Assembly: GCA_023389105.1 (NCBI GenBank)
Contig: JAEWEY010000002.1
Coordinates: forward strand, 168,460-232,459
Reading direction: 5' to 3'
Source of the DNA: Pseudomonadota bacterium
GTDB taxonomy: Bacteria; Pseudomonadota; Alphaproteobacteria; Sphingomonadales; Sphingomonadaceae
Length of the DNA stretch: 64,000 nucleotides
In this document: one piece after another, positions 24,878 through 35,160 of the stretch
Numbering within the stretch: position 1 is the stretch's first letter
Layout: every line of letters begins with the position of its first letter
Notes under the pieces: generated by a model
Told to the model about the DNA's origin: nothing
Database searches by the model: none
Seen by the model: the letters and a program-made list of their open reading frames with translations, nothing else
Program-made: the position numbers and the translations under genes

Positions 24878-25411
24878 ATGGGGGCAGGCGTGCATCCGGA
24901 TATCGAGCATCGAAGCGACCTTCGCTCAAACGTCTTCCTGACGGCCGTACTGCTCAGCGCCGAGGAAACGCGGCCTGTCCGCGTCCGCAACCTGTCGCCC
25001 GGTGGTGCCTTTCTGGACGGCGAAAGGATTCCGCCGGTCGGTGCGAATGTCCGGCTCGTGCGTGGCAGCCTGGCGGTCGCCGGTAATGTCGCGTGGCAAT
25101 CGGAAGGTCATGCCGGCCTACGCTTCGATCGGGAGATCGATGTCGCCGCGTGGGTAAAGCGCGTTGGTCACCCCGGCCAGCGCAAGGTCGATCAGGCTGT
25201 TGACTCCCTGCGCCACAGTCAGCCGCTGGCTACTGCTGCCGACACGCCGACGCTAGTACGGATCAGCGCCGAACTTGACGGGATTTGCGAGCGGATCGCT
25301 GCCTCTCCGTCCATGACCGTGGAAGTGGGCGAAGAACTCGTTCGGCTGGACGCCCTGGCCCGTGCATTGCAGCAACTCGCGCGACACGCGAGAGGCTTCA
25401 CGCGCTCGTAA
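24878..25411 (+). CDS. PilZ domain protein with helical C-terminal extension
   Basis: 177-residue protein from the ATG at 24878. Residues about 10-90 form a PilZ barrel: HRSDLRSNVFLTAVLL gives an RxxxR-like element at the front, VRVRNLSPGGAFLDG the D/NxSxxG strand, and GNVAWQSEGHAGLRFD the end. The C-terminal half is helical and may dimerise or bind a partner. A GTG at 24815 would add 21 residues lacking conservation signals; AGG at 24868-24870 supports 24878. It is transcribed in line with tilS. Likely a cyclic di-GMP responsive or PilZ-fold regulator; target unknown. Confidence 0.75.
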   Translation: MGAGVHPDIEHRSDLRSNVFLTAVLLSAEETRPVRVRNLSPGGAFLDGERIPPVGANVRLVRGSLAVAGNVAWQSEGHAGLRFDREIDVAAWVKRVGHPGQRKVDQAVDSLRHSQPLATAADTPTLVRISAELDGICERIAASPSMTVEVGEELVRLDALARALQQLARHARGFTRS

Positions 25412-25450
25412 GCGCTGATACAAGGCCGACCCAACAGGAGGGCTGGTATC

Positions 25451-27274
25451 ATGCGCATTTCGAAATTTCTGTTGCTCGCGGCCGCGAGCCTCACGGTTCC
25501 CACCGCGCTCGCTGTCGCCCAGACGGCTCCGGCCGTCGCCCCGGTCAATGCCGAGGACGCGCGCCTGACTGCCTTTCTCGACGGTGAGTTCGCGCAGGAA
25601 GTGAAGATGCGCCCGACCCTGGCGACGCGCCTCGGCATTAAGGAAAATCAGGACAAGCTCGACGATAATAGCGACGCCGCGTCGCTGCGGATGCTGGAAT
25701 GGCGGCGGGCCAGCGTTGCGAAGATGAAGGCGCAGGTCGACCGCGCTAAGCTGTCGCCGGACGCGCAAGCCAATTACGACATCTGGGCGCTGGAGCTGGA
25801 GCGTGCCGAGCGGAGCTACAAGTTCCGCCGCTTCCAGCCGCCCTTCTATTCCTTCCTCTATTCGGCACATGCTCAGCTGCCGAACTTCATGATCAACACG
25901 CACACGGTCACAGACGCCCAAGACATGCGCAACTACAACGCGCGGCTGCGGGCGATTCCGAAGGTGCTGGATACCGCCATTGCGCAGAGCAAGACCTCCG
26001 ACGCGGCGGGCATTCGCGCGCCCAAGTTCCAGGTCGAGCGGGTGATTTCGGGCAGCAAGGCGATCATCACCGGCGCGCCGTTCGATAGCGGGAAGGACTC
26101 GCCGCTGTGGGCCGATGCGAAGGCTAAGGTCGCGAAGCTGCAGTCGTCGGGCGAGGTGACCGAGGCAGAAGCGCAGACCTTGCTGGCCGACGCCAAGACC
26201 GGCGTGCTGGGATTGAAGCCGGTCTATGAACGGATAATCGCCTGGGGCCAGTCCGAGCTGCCGAAAGCGCCGAGCAGCCGCGTGGGTGCAATCTCGCTGC
26301 CCGGTGGCGCCGAATGGTATGCCGCGGCGCTGAAGCAGAATACCACCACCAACCTGACCGCCGAGCAGATCCACCAGATCGGCCTGAAAGAAGTCAGCCG
26401 GATCGAGGCAGCGCAGGATGCGCTCGCCAAAACCGCCGGCTTTGCCGACCGCAATGCATACTATGCCGATCGCGAAAAGCGCTTCCCCCCGATGCTGTGG
26501 ACCGATGCCCTGCGCGACGACTATCTCCGCACCGCCAACGCGGCCATCGCACACACCCGCACGTTGCTGCCAAACTATTTCGGCCTGCTTCCCGCCTATA
26601 AGGTCGAAGTCATTCGTGAGCCGGCGTTCAGCGAAGTGGCCGGCGGCGCGGCGCACGCGTCGGGCCCGAGCCCCGACGGCACGCGGCCCGGACGCGTCTA
26701 TGTGCACCTGCTCGGCAAAACCGAGGATCCGGCGGCGGTCTACGACCTGATGTGCCACGAAGGCATTCCAGGCCACGTGATGCAGGGCGACATCCAGGCC
26801 CGGCAGACTGGCGCGCCGAAGTTCCGCCGCGCCTATGGCTATGTCGCCTTCAGCGAAGGCTGGGCGCTGTACACTGAGGCGCTCTGCAAGGAGATGAACG
26901 CCTATCCGGACGTCGCCGCCGACTTCATGCGCCTCGATGCGGAGCTGTTCCGCGCCTCACGGCTGGTGGTCGACACCGGCATCCACGCCAAGGGTTGGAC
27001 CGAGGAGCAGGCGGTCGATTATCTGATCAAGACCGGCCGTCAGTCACCCGATGGCGCACGATCGGAAGTCCGCCGCTACATCACGCTCCCGGGCCAGGCG
27101 ACCGGATACAAGATCGGCATGCTCAAGATCATGGAGCTGCGGCAAAAGGCGGAAAAGGAGCTGGGGCCGAAGTTCGACCTCAAGGGCTTCCACGATCTGT
27201 TGATCGGGTCCGGTTCCCAGCCGCTCGACGTGCTCGAGACCCGCGTGAACACGTGGATCGCTTCACGCCGCTAG
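25451..27274 (+). CDS. Secreted DUF885 family protein, putative metallopeptidase
   Basis: 607-residue exported protein with a signal peptide (MRISKFLLLAAASLTVPTALAVA). It belongs to the DUF885 family, thought to be zinc carboxypeptidase-like. The zinc motif HEGIPGHVMQ (HExxxGH) is visible near the middle of the C-terminal half, followed by FSEGWALYTEAL with the third ligand region, then KGWTEEQAVDYLIK and GQATGYKIGML. The ribosome site AGGAGG at 25436-25441 is followed by the ATG after nine bases. Substrates of this family are largely unknown. It converges with the ExoD-like gene, four bases apart. Confidence 0.9.
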   Translation: MRISKFLLLAAASLTVPTALAVAQTAPAVAPVNAEDARLTAFLDGEFAQEVKMRPTLATRLGIKENQDKLDDNSDAASLRMLEWRRASVAKMKAQVDRAKLSPDAQANYDIWALELERAERSYKFRRFQPPFYSFLYSAHAQLPNFMINTHTVTDAQDMRNYNARLRAIPKVLDTAIAQSKTSDAAGIRAPKFQVERVISGSKAIITGAPFDSGKDSPLWADAKAKVAKLQSSGEVTEAEAQTLLADAKTGVLGLKPVYERIIAWGQSELPKAPSSRVGAISLPGGAEWYAAALKQNTTTNLTAEQIHQIGLKEVSRIEAAQDALAKTAGFADRNAYYADREKRFPPMLWTDALRDDYLRTANAAIAHTRTLLPNYFGLLPAYKVEVIREPAFSEVAGGAAHASGPSPDGTRPGRVYVHLLGKTEDPAAVYDLMCHEGIPGHVMQGDIQARQTGAPKFRRAYGYVAFSEGWALYTEALCKEMNAYPDVAADFMRLDAELFRASRLVVDTGIHAKGWTEEQAVDYLIKTGRQSPDGARSEVRRYITLPGQATGYKIGMLKIMELRQKAEKELGPKFDLKGFHDLLIGSGSQPLDVLETRVNTWIASRR

Positions 27275-27278
27275 GGCG

Positions 27279-27911
27279 TCAGAACATTCGGTGCCAGACC
27301 GCGACCGCTGCCATCCAGGCGGCGGCCGCGGTCAGGGAAACGAGGAATACGCTGACGACAGAGGTGATGGCGCCAAGAATGGCCATCACGCCGTCGCGAT
27401 AGATTAGCGCCAGCGCGAACAGCGTCATCGCAAGGGCGGGGGCGTGGTTGCCGAGCGGGATGGGTAGCCACAGGATCACCGACAGCAGGAAGCTGATGAC
27501 GCCGATGACGCGCGCACCGCGATGGCCGGTCAGGGAATATAGGCGCGGTTTCAATACGCGCTCGATGCGATGCTCGATGGGTTCGATCTTGGCGATCAGC
27601 CGGGCGATCGTCTCGCGGCCAATGCCGCGCCGGTCGAGCTTGCGCGGAAACCATGGCCGGGATCGGCCGGCTGCGAGCTGCGCGGTCAGCACCAGCAGGG
27701 GGATGCCGGTGACGGCCGTCGCGCCCGGCGGCAGCGGTAGGATGTTGATCGCGGCGAAGATGAGCAGCAGTCCGCCCCACGCGCGGTCGCGCAGGCGCGC
27801 CGACAACTCCCCGAGCGTCAGCCGCTCGCCGCCATGGTGCGCAATAACGTGCTCCAGCAGCTTCGACAGCGGCAACGGCTGCGTGCCGGGAATCTGGCTG
27901 GCGTCGTTCAT
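27279..27911 (-). CDS. ExoD-family exopolysaccharide synthesis protein
   Basis: 210-residue inner-membrane protein of the ExoD family. An N-terminal cytoplasmic part (LGELSARLRDRAWGGLLLIFA) leads into several hydrophobic segments with INILPLPPGATAVTGIPLL and LPIPLGNHAPALAM, both hallmark proline-rich turns of the family. ExoD was first linked to exopolysaccharide and nodulation in rhizobia; its mechanism is unknown. The ATG at 27911 is preceded by GGAG four bases upstream and is preferred over the 43-residue longer reading from 28040. It is divergent from ftsH. Confidence 0.85.
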   Translation of the reverse strand: MNDASQIPGTQPLPLSKLLEHVIAHHGGERLTLGELSARLRDRAWGGLLLIFAAINILPLPPGATAVTGIPLLVLTAQLAAGRSRPWFPRKLDRRGIGRETIARLIAKIEPIEHRIERVLKPRLYSLTGHRGARVIGVISFLLSVILWLPIPLGNHAPALAMTLFALALIYRDGVMAILGAITSVVSVFLVSLTAAAAWMAAVAVWHRMF

Positions 27912-28057
27912 TCGCTCCACTTGCGTCAGGAAGCACGAACCCGGCGCCGCGTTCCATTGAAGGCCGCATAGCCGCCAGAGCTTAATTTGCCACTCACGCC
28001 GCGATTTTTGCCGGACGCCCAATTTCGGGACTGCGTTCACCAGCTCTCAAGGGTCGC

Positions 28058-28085
28058 ATTGTTATTGGCCCGAACTCCCCTATTT
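28058..28085 (+). promoter_or_regulatory. Candidate heat-shock (RpoH) promoter of ftsH
   Basis: ATTG at 28058-28061 is followed after 17 bases by CCTATTT at 28079-28085. The alphaproteobacterial sigma-32 consensus is CTTG-N17/18-CYTATNT, so all defined positions but the first match. The site ends 36 bases before the ftsH start codon, and ftsH is a classic heat-shock gene, which makes the assignment plausible. Read by eye. Confidence 0.5.
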
Positions 28086-28121
28086 TAGAGGGCGATAGGC
28101 TTTCCGCCTCGAGAGATCGCG

Positions 28122-30077
<1,956 letters not shown>

Positions 30078-30094
30078 TACCGCATTCATCCGGA

Positions 30095-30127
30095 CTCCTC
30101 TTCGCGCTATCGCTGCTCGAAGGGGAG
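30095..30127 (+). promoter_or_regulatory. Hairpin that could hide the ribosome site of the next gene
   Basis: CTCCTCTTCG at 30095-30104 can pair over ten positions (one G-U) with CGAAGGGGAG at 30118-30127, with a 13-base loop. The right arm contains the ribosome binding sequence AAGGGGAG of the gene starting at 30135. There is no T-run after it, so it is not a typical intrinsic terminator. It could limit translation of the downstream gene or protect the ftsH message end. Confidence 0.45.
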
Positions 30128-30134
30128 TTCGTTC

Positions 30135-30512
30135 ATGCGTTCCATGGTGCTCGGCGTTGCGTTGCTAACATTTTCATCGGCGAGTTTCGCCCAGTCGATG
30201 AATGCCCAAACATTCTACAAGCGCGCGACCGCGCTTAAGAAGAAGGGGCCGCTGGCAATCTTCTCTGCCGGCGAAATCAAGGCGTTGATGAACGAAGGGC
30301 AGGCATCCGGAAAAGCCGCCGGCGCCGCTTACGACGCCGACAAGAAGGCTGGCCGGCCGACCCGCTTCTGCCCGCCGCCGGGCAAAAGACAGATGGGTTC
30401 GGACGAATATATGCAGCGCCTGGCCGCGATCCCCGCCGCCGAACGCGCGCGGATCGACATGACCGAGGCGACGACCCGCATCCTCATCGCCAAATATCCC
30501 TGCAGGAAGTAG
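30135..30512 (+). CDS. Small secreted protein, weakly Rap1a/Tai-like
   Basis: 125-residue protein with a signal peptide (MRSMVLGVALLTFSSASFAQ). The mature part is helical with two cysteines: FCPPPGKRQMGSDEYMQRLAAIP and the C-terminal LIAKYPC. The pattern of an FC-P motif, a helical segment and a terminal aromatic-P-C recalls the Rap1a/Tai family named after immunity proteins of type VI effectors; that family is widespread and most members have no such role. No effector or type VI genes are near. Its ribosome site lies in the hairpin described at 30095-30127. It converges with the DUF3667 gene. Confidence 0.65.
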   Translation: MRSMVLGVALLTFSSASFAQSMNAQTFYKRATALKKKGPLAIFSAGEIKALMNEGQASGKAAGAAYDADKKAGRPTRFCPPPGKRQMGSDEYMQRLAAIPAAERARIDMTEATTRILIAKYPCRK

Positions 30513-31559
30513 CTACATCGCTCCGATCGCGACGGTCGCCGCGGCGAAGAGGCCAGCGGCGATGAACGCGAAGGTGACCAGCGCCGACGTGCGCAGCAGG
30601 GCGCTTGCCCTGCCGAGCTGATACGTCTGCTTTAGGTGCCGGTACATGTGGAAGGGCGGCACGAAGAATAGCATCGCTGCCCATCCCGACCATCCGATTG
30701 CGACCAGCAAACCGGCGACGATCACCAGCATCATCATGAATGACAGGGAATAAGTGACGAACACCGTGTGATCATAGGTGTTGAAGCGTCGGCTGAACGG
30801 GAACAGCAGCCACATGAAGGGGACCGATAGTGGGATCAGCATCCAGCTATACTTGGACGCTGCGTCCTGGATCTTCATCGAGACCATGTCCGGGTTCTCC
30901 TTCACATTCTTGATGAAGGGCCGAAGCCAGTCCGGCGCGCCATTCGCATCACTGTCGTCGGCGATCGCGAGCGCGCCGTTGGCGAGGAGCTTCCGTTCCT
31001 CTGCGATATCCGCCTTTTTCTTTGCTATCCGATTGTCGAGGGCGGCCGTCGATTCCCCTCGCCCCGCAGCTTCCTGTCGCCGCGTCTCAATACGGGCGAG
31101 CTGCTGCTGGTCTTCGGTAATGGCAGTCCGCAGCCGCTCTTTTGGATTGCCGATGTTGGTTTCGCCAAGCGCGCCGGTGAAATTCAACGTGGCGAACATC
31201 AGGAAGACGGTGAACAGGTAGAGCGCGACGGGAGAGATGAAGCGCGCTCGCTCGCCGGCTATGTAGCGGCGAGTCATCAGGCCGGGGCACCAGGCGAGCA
31301 TCGGCAGCGTACGCCAGATTTTGCCCTCAAAATTGAACATGCCCGCCACGAGGTCCTGGAAGAAGGCGCGCACCGAGCGGTGAACGTGCGCCTTTTGACC
31401 GCAGGCTGAGCAGAAGGGGCCAGTCAGCGCCGTCCCGCAGTTAAGGCAGGCTTTCTCGTGGGTGTGACCGTCGGCGCCCGCCTCGCCGGCATATGGCTCG
31501 ACCGCGCGGGCAAGCAGCCCACCTGTCACGGCATCGCCGACCGCGTCCATTCCGTCCAT
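30513..31559 (-). CDS. DUF3667 membrane protein with N-terminal zinc ribbon
   Basis: About 348-residue protein. Near the N terminus is a zinc-ribbon CLNCGTALTGPFCSACGQKA (two CxxC pairs), followed by FFQDLVAGMFNFEGKIWRTLPML, then hydrophobic segments before and after a charged, helical central part (about 150-230) that is probably outside or coiled. This is the DUF3667 layout; the function is unknown. Several ATG codons are possible (31610, 31580, 31574, 31559). The one at 31559 follows GGGGGTGAAG and keeps clear of the divergent nadD start, so it is used, with low certainty. The stop directly abuts the converging secreted protein gene. Confidence 0.78.
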   Translation of the reverse strand: MDGMDAVGDAVTGGLLARAVEPYAGEAGADGHTHEKACLNCGTALTGPFCSACGQKAHVHRSVRAFFQDLVAGMFNFEGKIWRTLPMLAWCPGLMTRRYIAGERARFISPVALYLFTVFLMFATLNFTGALGETNIGNPKERLRTAITEDQQQLARIETRRQEAAGRGESTAALDNRIAKKKADIAEERKLLANGALAIADDSDANGAPDWLRPFIKNVKENPDMVSMKIQDAASKYSWMLIPLSVPFMWLLFPFSRRFNTYDHTVFVTYSLSFMMMLVIVAGLLVAIGWSGWAAMLFFVPPFHMYRHLKQTYQLGRASALLRTSALVTFAFIAAGLFAAATVAIGAM

Positions 31560-31615
31560 CTTCACCCCCGCCATCGACATTATGCGCGCTTGGCGGCGCA
31601 TGCTAGCCATTCGGC

Positions 31616-32275
31616 ATGGCGCGCATCGGCCTCCTTGGCGGTTCCTTCAACCCGGCGCACCGGGCGCACCGCCGCATCACGCTCGCCGCGATCGAGGCGC
31701 TCGGGCTCGATGGAGTATGGTGGCTGGTCTCGCCCGGAAACCCGTTGAAGGAAGGCGCCAAGGACATGGCCGGCTTCGACCAACGCTTCGCCTCGGCTGA
31801 GCGGATGGCACGCCGCGCCCCCATTCACGTAAGTGCCTTCGAGCAGACCAACCGCACGCGCTACACGGTCGACACGGTTCGCCTGCTAAAGCGCAGATAC
31901 CCCGAGCATCAATTCATCTGGTTGCTCGGAAGCGACACTTTGCCAGATTTTCACAAATGGCGTGATTGGAGAGGCTTAGCCCGCGAAGTGCCGATTGCGG
32001 TGATTCGCCGCCCGGGTTATGATTCGGCTGCCCACGCGGCGCGCGCGATGGGTTGGCTGCGAAGGTTCGTCCATCCTTCCGGCCAAGCCAGGAAGTGGAC
32101 GGACTGGAGTGCACCGGCGATCTTTTTCCTTCGCCTGCCGCCCGACCCGATGTCCGCAACCGCCATCCGCGCGAAAGATCCTACTTGGTATCGTCGATTG
32201 CCTGGGCGCACCCGCGCCAATCGGTTCGGCATGCCGCTGTTGGCCAGGAGACCACTTGACCGAACCTCAATCTGA
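31616..32275 (+). CDS. nadD: Nicotinate-nucleotide adenylyltransferase
   Basis: Cytoplasmic enzyme of 219 residues that joins ATP and nicotinate mononucleotide to give deamido-NAD. The nucleotidyltransferase signature GGSFNPAHRAH is at residues 8-18; His15 and His18 form the HxxH site, with Ala replacing the usual Gly before the second His. The C-terminal ATP motif appears as MSATAIR in place of the more usual ISSTxIR. The next gene, rsfS, starts inside its last 20 bases. It opens the nadD-rsfS-rlmH-envC-ctpA block. Confidence 0.94.
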   Translation: MARIGLLGGSFNPAHRAHRRITLAAIEALGLDGVWWLVSPGNPLKEGAKDMAGFDQRFASAERMARRAPIHVSAFEQTNRTRYTVDTVRLLKRRYPEHQFIWLLGSDTLPDFHKWRDWRGLAREVPIAVIRRPGYDSAAHAARAMGWLRRFVHPSGQARKWTDWSAPAIFFLRLPPDPMSATAIRAKDPTWYRRLPGRTRANRFGMPLLARRPLDRTSI

Positions 32276-32663
32276 AAACGCCGCCGAAACCGCAGGCGCG
32301 CTGCCCGCAAGCGTCGACGAGCTCCACAAGCTGGTGCTTCAATCGCTCGACGACGATCAGGCGCAGGAGGTGGTGTCGATCCCGCTGACGGGCAAATCGA
32401 ACATCGCGGATCATATGGTGATCGCATCGGGTCGGTCGACACGGCAGGTCGCGTCGATGGCCGTTAAGCTTGCGGACAAGATCAAACAGCAATTTGGACG
32501 GATTGTGCGTGTCGAAGGGCTTCCAGCGGCCGACTGGGTGCTGATTGATGCGGACGACGTGATCGTTCATATTTTCCGGCCCGAAGTTCGAAATTTTTAC
32601 AATTTGGAACGAATGTGGGCATTTGGTGATGAATCCGGCGTGGGCGCCGCTGCACGGGGTTAG
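32256..32663 (+). CDS. rsfS: Ribosome silencing factor RsfS
   Basis: 135-residue protein that binds uL14 of the large ribosomal subunit and blocks joining of subunits when nutrients run low. The core KLVLQSLDDDQAQEVVSIPLTGKSNIADHMVIASG, DWVLIDADDVIVHIF and FYNLERMW segments are characteristic. The start is a TTG at 32256, chosen because CAGGAG at 32245-32250 lies five bases upstream; the longer reading from 32019 is buried in nadD. It overlaps nadD by 20 bases, implying coupled translation. Confidence 0.92.
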   Translation: MTEPQSENAAETAGALPASVDELHKLVLQSLDDDQAQEVVSIPLTGKSNIADHMVIASGRSTRQVASMAVKLADKIKQQFGRIVRVEGLPAADWVLIDADDVIVHIFRPEVRNFYNLERMWAFGDESGVGAAARG

Positions 32664-32668
32664 GGCAG

Positions 32669-33511
32669 ATGCGGTACTTGGGATTTTTCGTTGGTGCTTT
32701 GGCGATGGTCGCGCAGCCCGCAGCTGCGGCCTCGAGCGCGAGCCTCGTCAACCTTGAGCAGCAGTTGGCCGCCATGATGGCCGGCAAATCGAGCGACGTC
32801 GGCATTGCCGCCCTCGACCTCAACACGGGCGAGACCGTCAGCATCAAAGGCAACACGCCCTTCCCGATGGCCAGCACCGTCAAGGTGGCGATCGCCGCGC
32901 TCTATCTAGCGCAGGTTGATCACGGCCGCCGGTCGCTCGACGACAATATCAACGGCACGACCGCGCGTGCACTGATGAAGCGGATGCTGATTCACAGCGA
33001 CAATCGCGCGACCGATATCCTGCTCAACGATCTCGGTGGCCCGCGGGCGGTTCACGACTGGCTTCAGGACAACGGCGTGAAGGGCCTGCGCGTCGATCGC
33101 AACATCGCCGACCTGTTGCGCTCAAAGCGCGACCTGTGGGACCGCCGCGATTCCAGCACGCCGGTGGCCATGGTCGACCTGTTGAAGCGCATCTACAAAG
33201 CCGAGCTGATCAAGCCCGAAAGCCGCAACTACTTGCTCGACCTGATGGCGCAATGTCAGACCGGCCGGAACCGGATGCGTGCGCTGCTTCCAACAGGTAC
33301 GGTCGTGGAGCACAAAACCGGCACATTGGACGGTCTTAGCGACGATATTGGCTTTATCAGCCTGCCGGACGGCCGGCGCGTTGCGGTCGCAATCTTCGCG
33401 CGTGGCGGCAACGACCGCCCGCGCACGATCGCCGAGACGGCGCGGGCCATCTACGACGGTTTCAAGTCGGTCCTTGCCTGGCCGTTCGGCGCGCCTGCCT
33501 ACCAGAAGTAG
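32669..33511 (+). CDS. Class A beta-lactamase-fold serine hydrolase
   Basis: 280-residue exported protein (signal peptide ending near AAAA, residue 21) with three class A beta-lactamase motifs: S69-T-V-K72, S110-D-N112 and K216-T-G218. The omega loop, however, lacks the deacylating Glu and the ExxLN pattern. The segment before RDSSTP reads ADLLRSKRDLWDR, with Asp where Glu166 would align by hand. Thus it may be a penicillin-binding or weakly hydrolytic protein rather than a true beta-lactamase. It is inserted between rsfS (5 bases) and rlmH (1-base overlap), a block otherwise conserved without it. Resistance cannot be inferred from sequence. Confidence 0.85.
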   Translation: MRYLGFFVGALAMVAQPAAAASSASLVNLEQQLAAMMAGKSSDVGIAALDLNTGETVSIKGNTPFPMASTVKVAIAALYLAQVDHGRRSLDDNINGTTARALMKRMLIHSDNRATDILLNDLGGPRAVHDWLQDNGVKGLRVDRNIADLLRSKRDLWDRRDSSTPVAMVDLLKRIYKAELIKPESRNYLLDLMAQCQTGRNRMRALLPTGTVVEHKTGTLDGLSDDIGFISLPDGRRVAVAIFARGGNDRPRTIAETARAIYDGFKSVLAWPFGAPAYQK

Positions 33512-33933
33512 TGCTGCTCCACATCGTTGCGCGCGGGAAGATCGGCCGCTCGCCAGAGGCTGAGCTGGTCGATCGCTATCTCGCGCGCATTGCCTGGCCG
33601 ACACGGGTGACCGAATTGCCGGATCGGGGCGGCAAGCTGCCGGACCTGCCCACTAGCAGCGCCCTGATCGTTCTCGACGAGCGTGGAACGCCGCAATCCT
33701 CGATGGATCTCGCGAAAAAGCTCGAAGTTTGGCGGGACGGGGGCAAGCGTGAGGCGCGCTTTCTGATCGGTGCGGCCGACGGACATGGGAATGCGGAGCG
33801 CGAAGCGGCCGACCTTCTGCTGTCGTTCGGCAAGGCGACCTGGCCCCACTTGCTGGCGCGCGCCATGCTGGCCGAACAATTGTTTCGCGCCACGTCCATT
33901 CTTGCGAACCATCCCTATCATCGCGAAGGATAA
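33511..33933 (+). CDS. rlmH: 23S rRNA pseudouridine(1915) N3-methyltransferase RlmH
   Basis: SPOUT-fold methyltransferase of 140 residues that methylates pseudouridine 1915 in helix 69 of 23S rRNA on the assembled ribosome. The knot region is visible as FLIGAADGHG and the C-terminal WPHLLARAMLAEQLFRATSILANHPYHRE is strongly characteristic. The start is a GTG at 33511 overlapping the TAG of the serine hydrolase by one base. It belongs with rsfS in a ribosome maturation group. Family members usually have 155-160 residues and a few N-terminal residues more; otherwise it is complete. Confidence 0.94.
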   Translation: MLLHIVARGKIGRSPEAELVDRYLARIAWPTRVTELPDRGGKLPDLPTSSALIVLDERGTPQSSMDLAKKLEVWRDGGKREARFLIGAADGHGNAEREAADLLLSFGKATWPHLLARAMLAEQLFRATSILANHPYHREG

Positions 33934-33937
33934 GCGC

Positions 33938-35116
33938 GTGAAACGCCGATTTCTCGCCTTGCTACTCTGTCCTTTCGTGGCGGCGAGCGCACTTGCGCAG
34001 GATCTGTCCGAGCCGTTGGACGCAACACTCAAGGCGGCCGAGCAGGAACAGAGATCCGCGGAGGCTGAAGCCGTAAAGCTTGAGCAAGCCGCTTCGAAGG
34101 CCCGCACCGACGCCGCGCGACTGCACGCCCAACAGGCGGCCGCCGCGCAGGCCATAACTGCTGCCGAAGCGCGGATCACGGCGGCTAATGCGCGCCTGCA
34201 GCTCGCGGCCGCTACCGTTGCCGCCTATCGCCAGAGGCTGGCCATCGAGCAGCAGCCTGCCGCGTCGCTGCTCGCCGGCCTTGCGAACATGGCACGGCGG
34301 CCACCCTTGCTGTTCCTTGCCGATGAAGGCGGCACCGACCAGCTGGTCCGTGTACGATTGCTGCTCGATGCGACGCTGCCGGTGATCCGTCAGCGAACCG
34401 GCCGCTTGTCGAGCGAAGTTGCGCAGGGCGAACGGCTTCGGCAGTCGGCGCTGGCCGCGCGCGAGGAGCTCGCCCGTTCGCGTGGCGAGCTGGTCGCACG
34501 GCACACGCGTTATGCGGCGCTGGAACGCAAAAGCATTGCGGTCGCTCTTGCGACCAGTGGGCAGGCGCTTTCCGCCGGCGACAGCGCCCTTGCCGCGACC
34601 GAGACGGTGGAGAAGCTCCGCGGGGAGCAGGCCAATAGCCAGTCGATCCGCGCGGTGGCCGGGCGCCTGGCTGCCGAGCCACCTCCGCCCGTCAGTCCGT
34701 TCCCGCCCGAAGGTGCGCCCATTCGTCCGCCCTTTGCCTATGAGCTTCCAGCCGCGGCGCAAGTCACCGAAGGACTGGCAGCGGTAAACGGTAATGGCGT
34801 GCGGTCACGCGGATTGACGCTGGCGACCGCGCGCGGGGCGGCTATTACCGCGCCTGGCGCCGGTACGGTGCGGTTTGCCGGCCCGTTTCGCGACTATGAC
34901 GGGGTGCTGATCATTGATCATGGTGGTGGCTGGCTAAGCCTTATCGTTAATCTCGGCTCGACGCTCCATGCCGGCGACAGAGTAGTCCTCGGTCAGCCGG
35001 TCGGACGGGCATTCGGCCCGCTGCAGGTCGAATTGTCCCATAACGGACTTCGAATGAGCCCGGCTATCATCGCAGGTTCATCTCAAAACCTGTCAAAGGC
35101 CGTCAAAGGCGGTTAG
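33938..35116 (+). CDS. EnvC-like murein hydrolase activator with degenerate LytM domain
   Basis: 392-residue exported protein with a signal peptide (ending ALAQ), a long coiled coil (about 25-230, rich in Glu/Ala/Arg) and a C-terminal LytM/M23-type domain (about 290-392) reading GAGTVRFAGPF and DGVLIIDHGGGW. The zinc ligands of active LytM enzymes are missing in part: the usual HxH is LQVELSHNG here. Such degenerate proteins (EnvC) activate amidases for daughter cell separation instead of cutting wall themselves. The GTG at 33938 follows GAAGGA by seven bases. The carboxy-terminal protease gene follows. Confidence 0.87.
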   Translation: MKRRFLALLLCPFVAASALAQDLSEPLDATLKAAEQEQRSAEAEAVKLEQAASKARTDAARLHAQQAAAAQAITAAEARITAANARLQLAAATVAAYRQRLAIEQQPAASLLAGLANMARRPPLLFLADEGGTDQLVRVRLLLDATLPVIRQRTGRLSSEVAQGERLRQSALAAREELARSRGELVARHTRYAALERKSIAVALATSGQALSAGDSALAATETVEKLRGEQANSQSIRAVAGRLAAEPPPPVSPFPPEGAPIRPPFAYELPAAAQVTEGLAAVNGNGVRSRGLTLATARGAAITAPGAGTVRFAGPFRDYDGVLIIDHGGGWLSLIVNLGSTLHAGDRVVLGQPVGRAFGPLQVELSHNGLRMSPAIIAGSSQNLSKAVKGG

Positions 35117-35160
35117 AAACCTTAGAGGAAATGGGCCGGCCGGCCCCAAGGACGCGACCG

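Noticed and set aside
30095..30127. Intrinsic terminator of ftsH
   Set aside because: The stem is strong but no run of T follows the right arm, so it is reported as a possible ribosome-site hairpin instead.
30135..30512. Type VI immunity gene on the basis of Rap1a/Tai likeness
   Set aside because: The likeness is weak and there is no type VI or effector gene in the window.
32669..33511. Calling the serine hydrolase an antibiotic resistance gene
   Set aside because: The omega-loop Glu is not visible and the gene lies within a housekeeping block.
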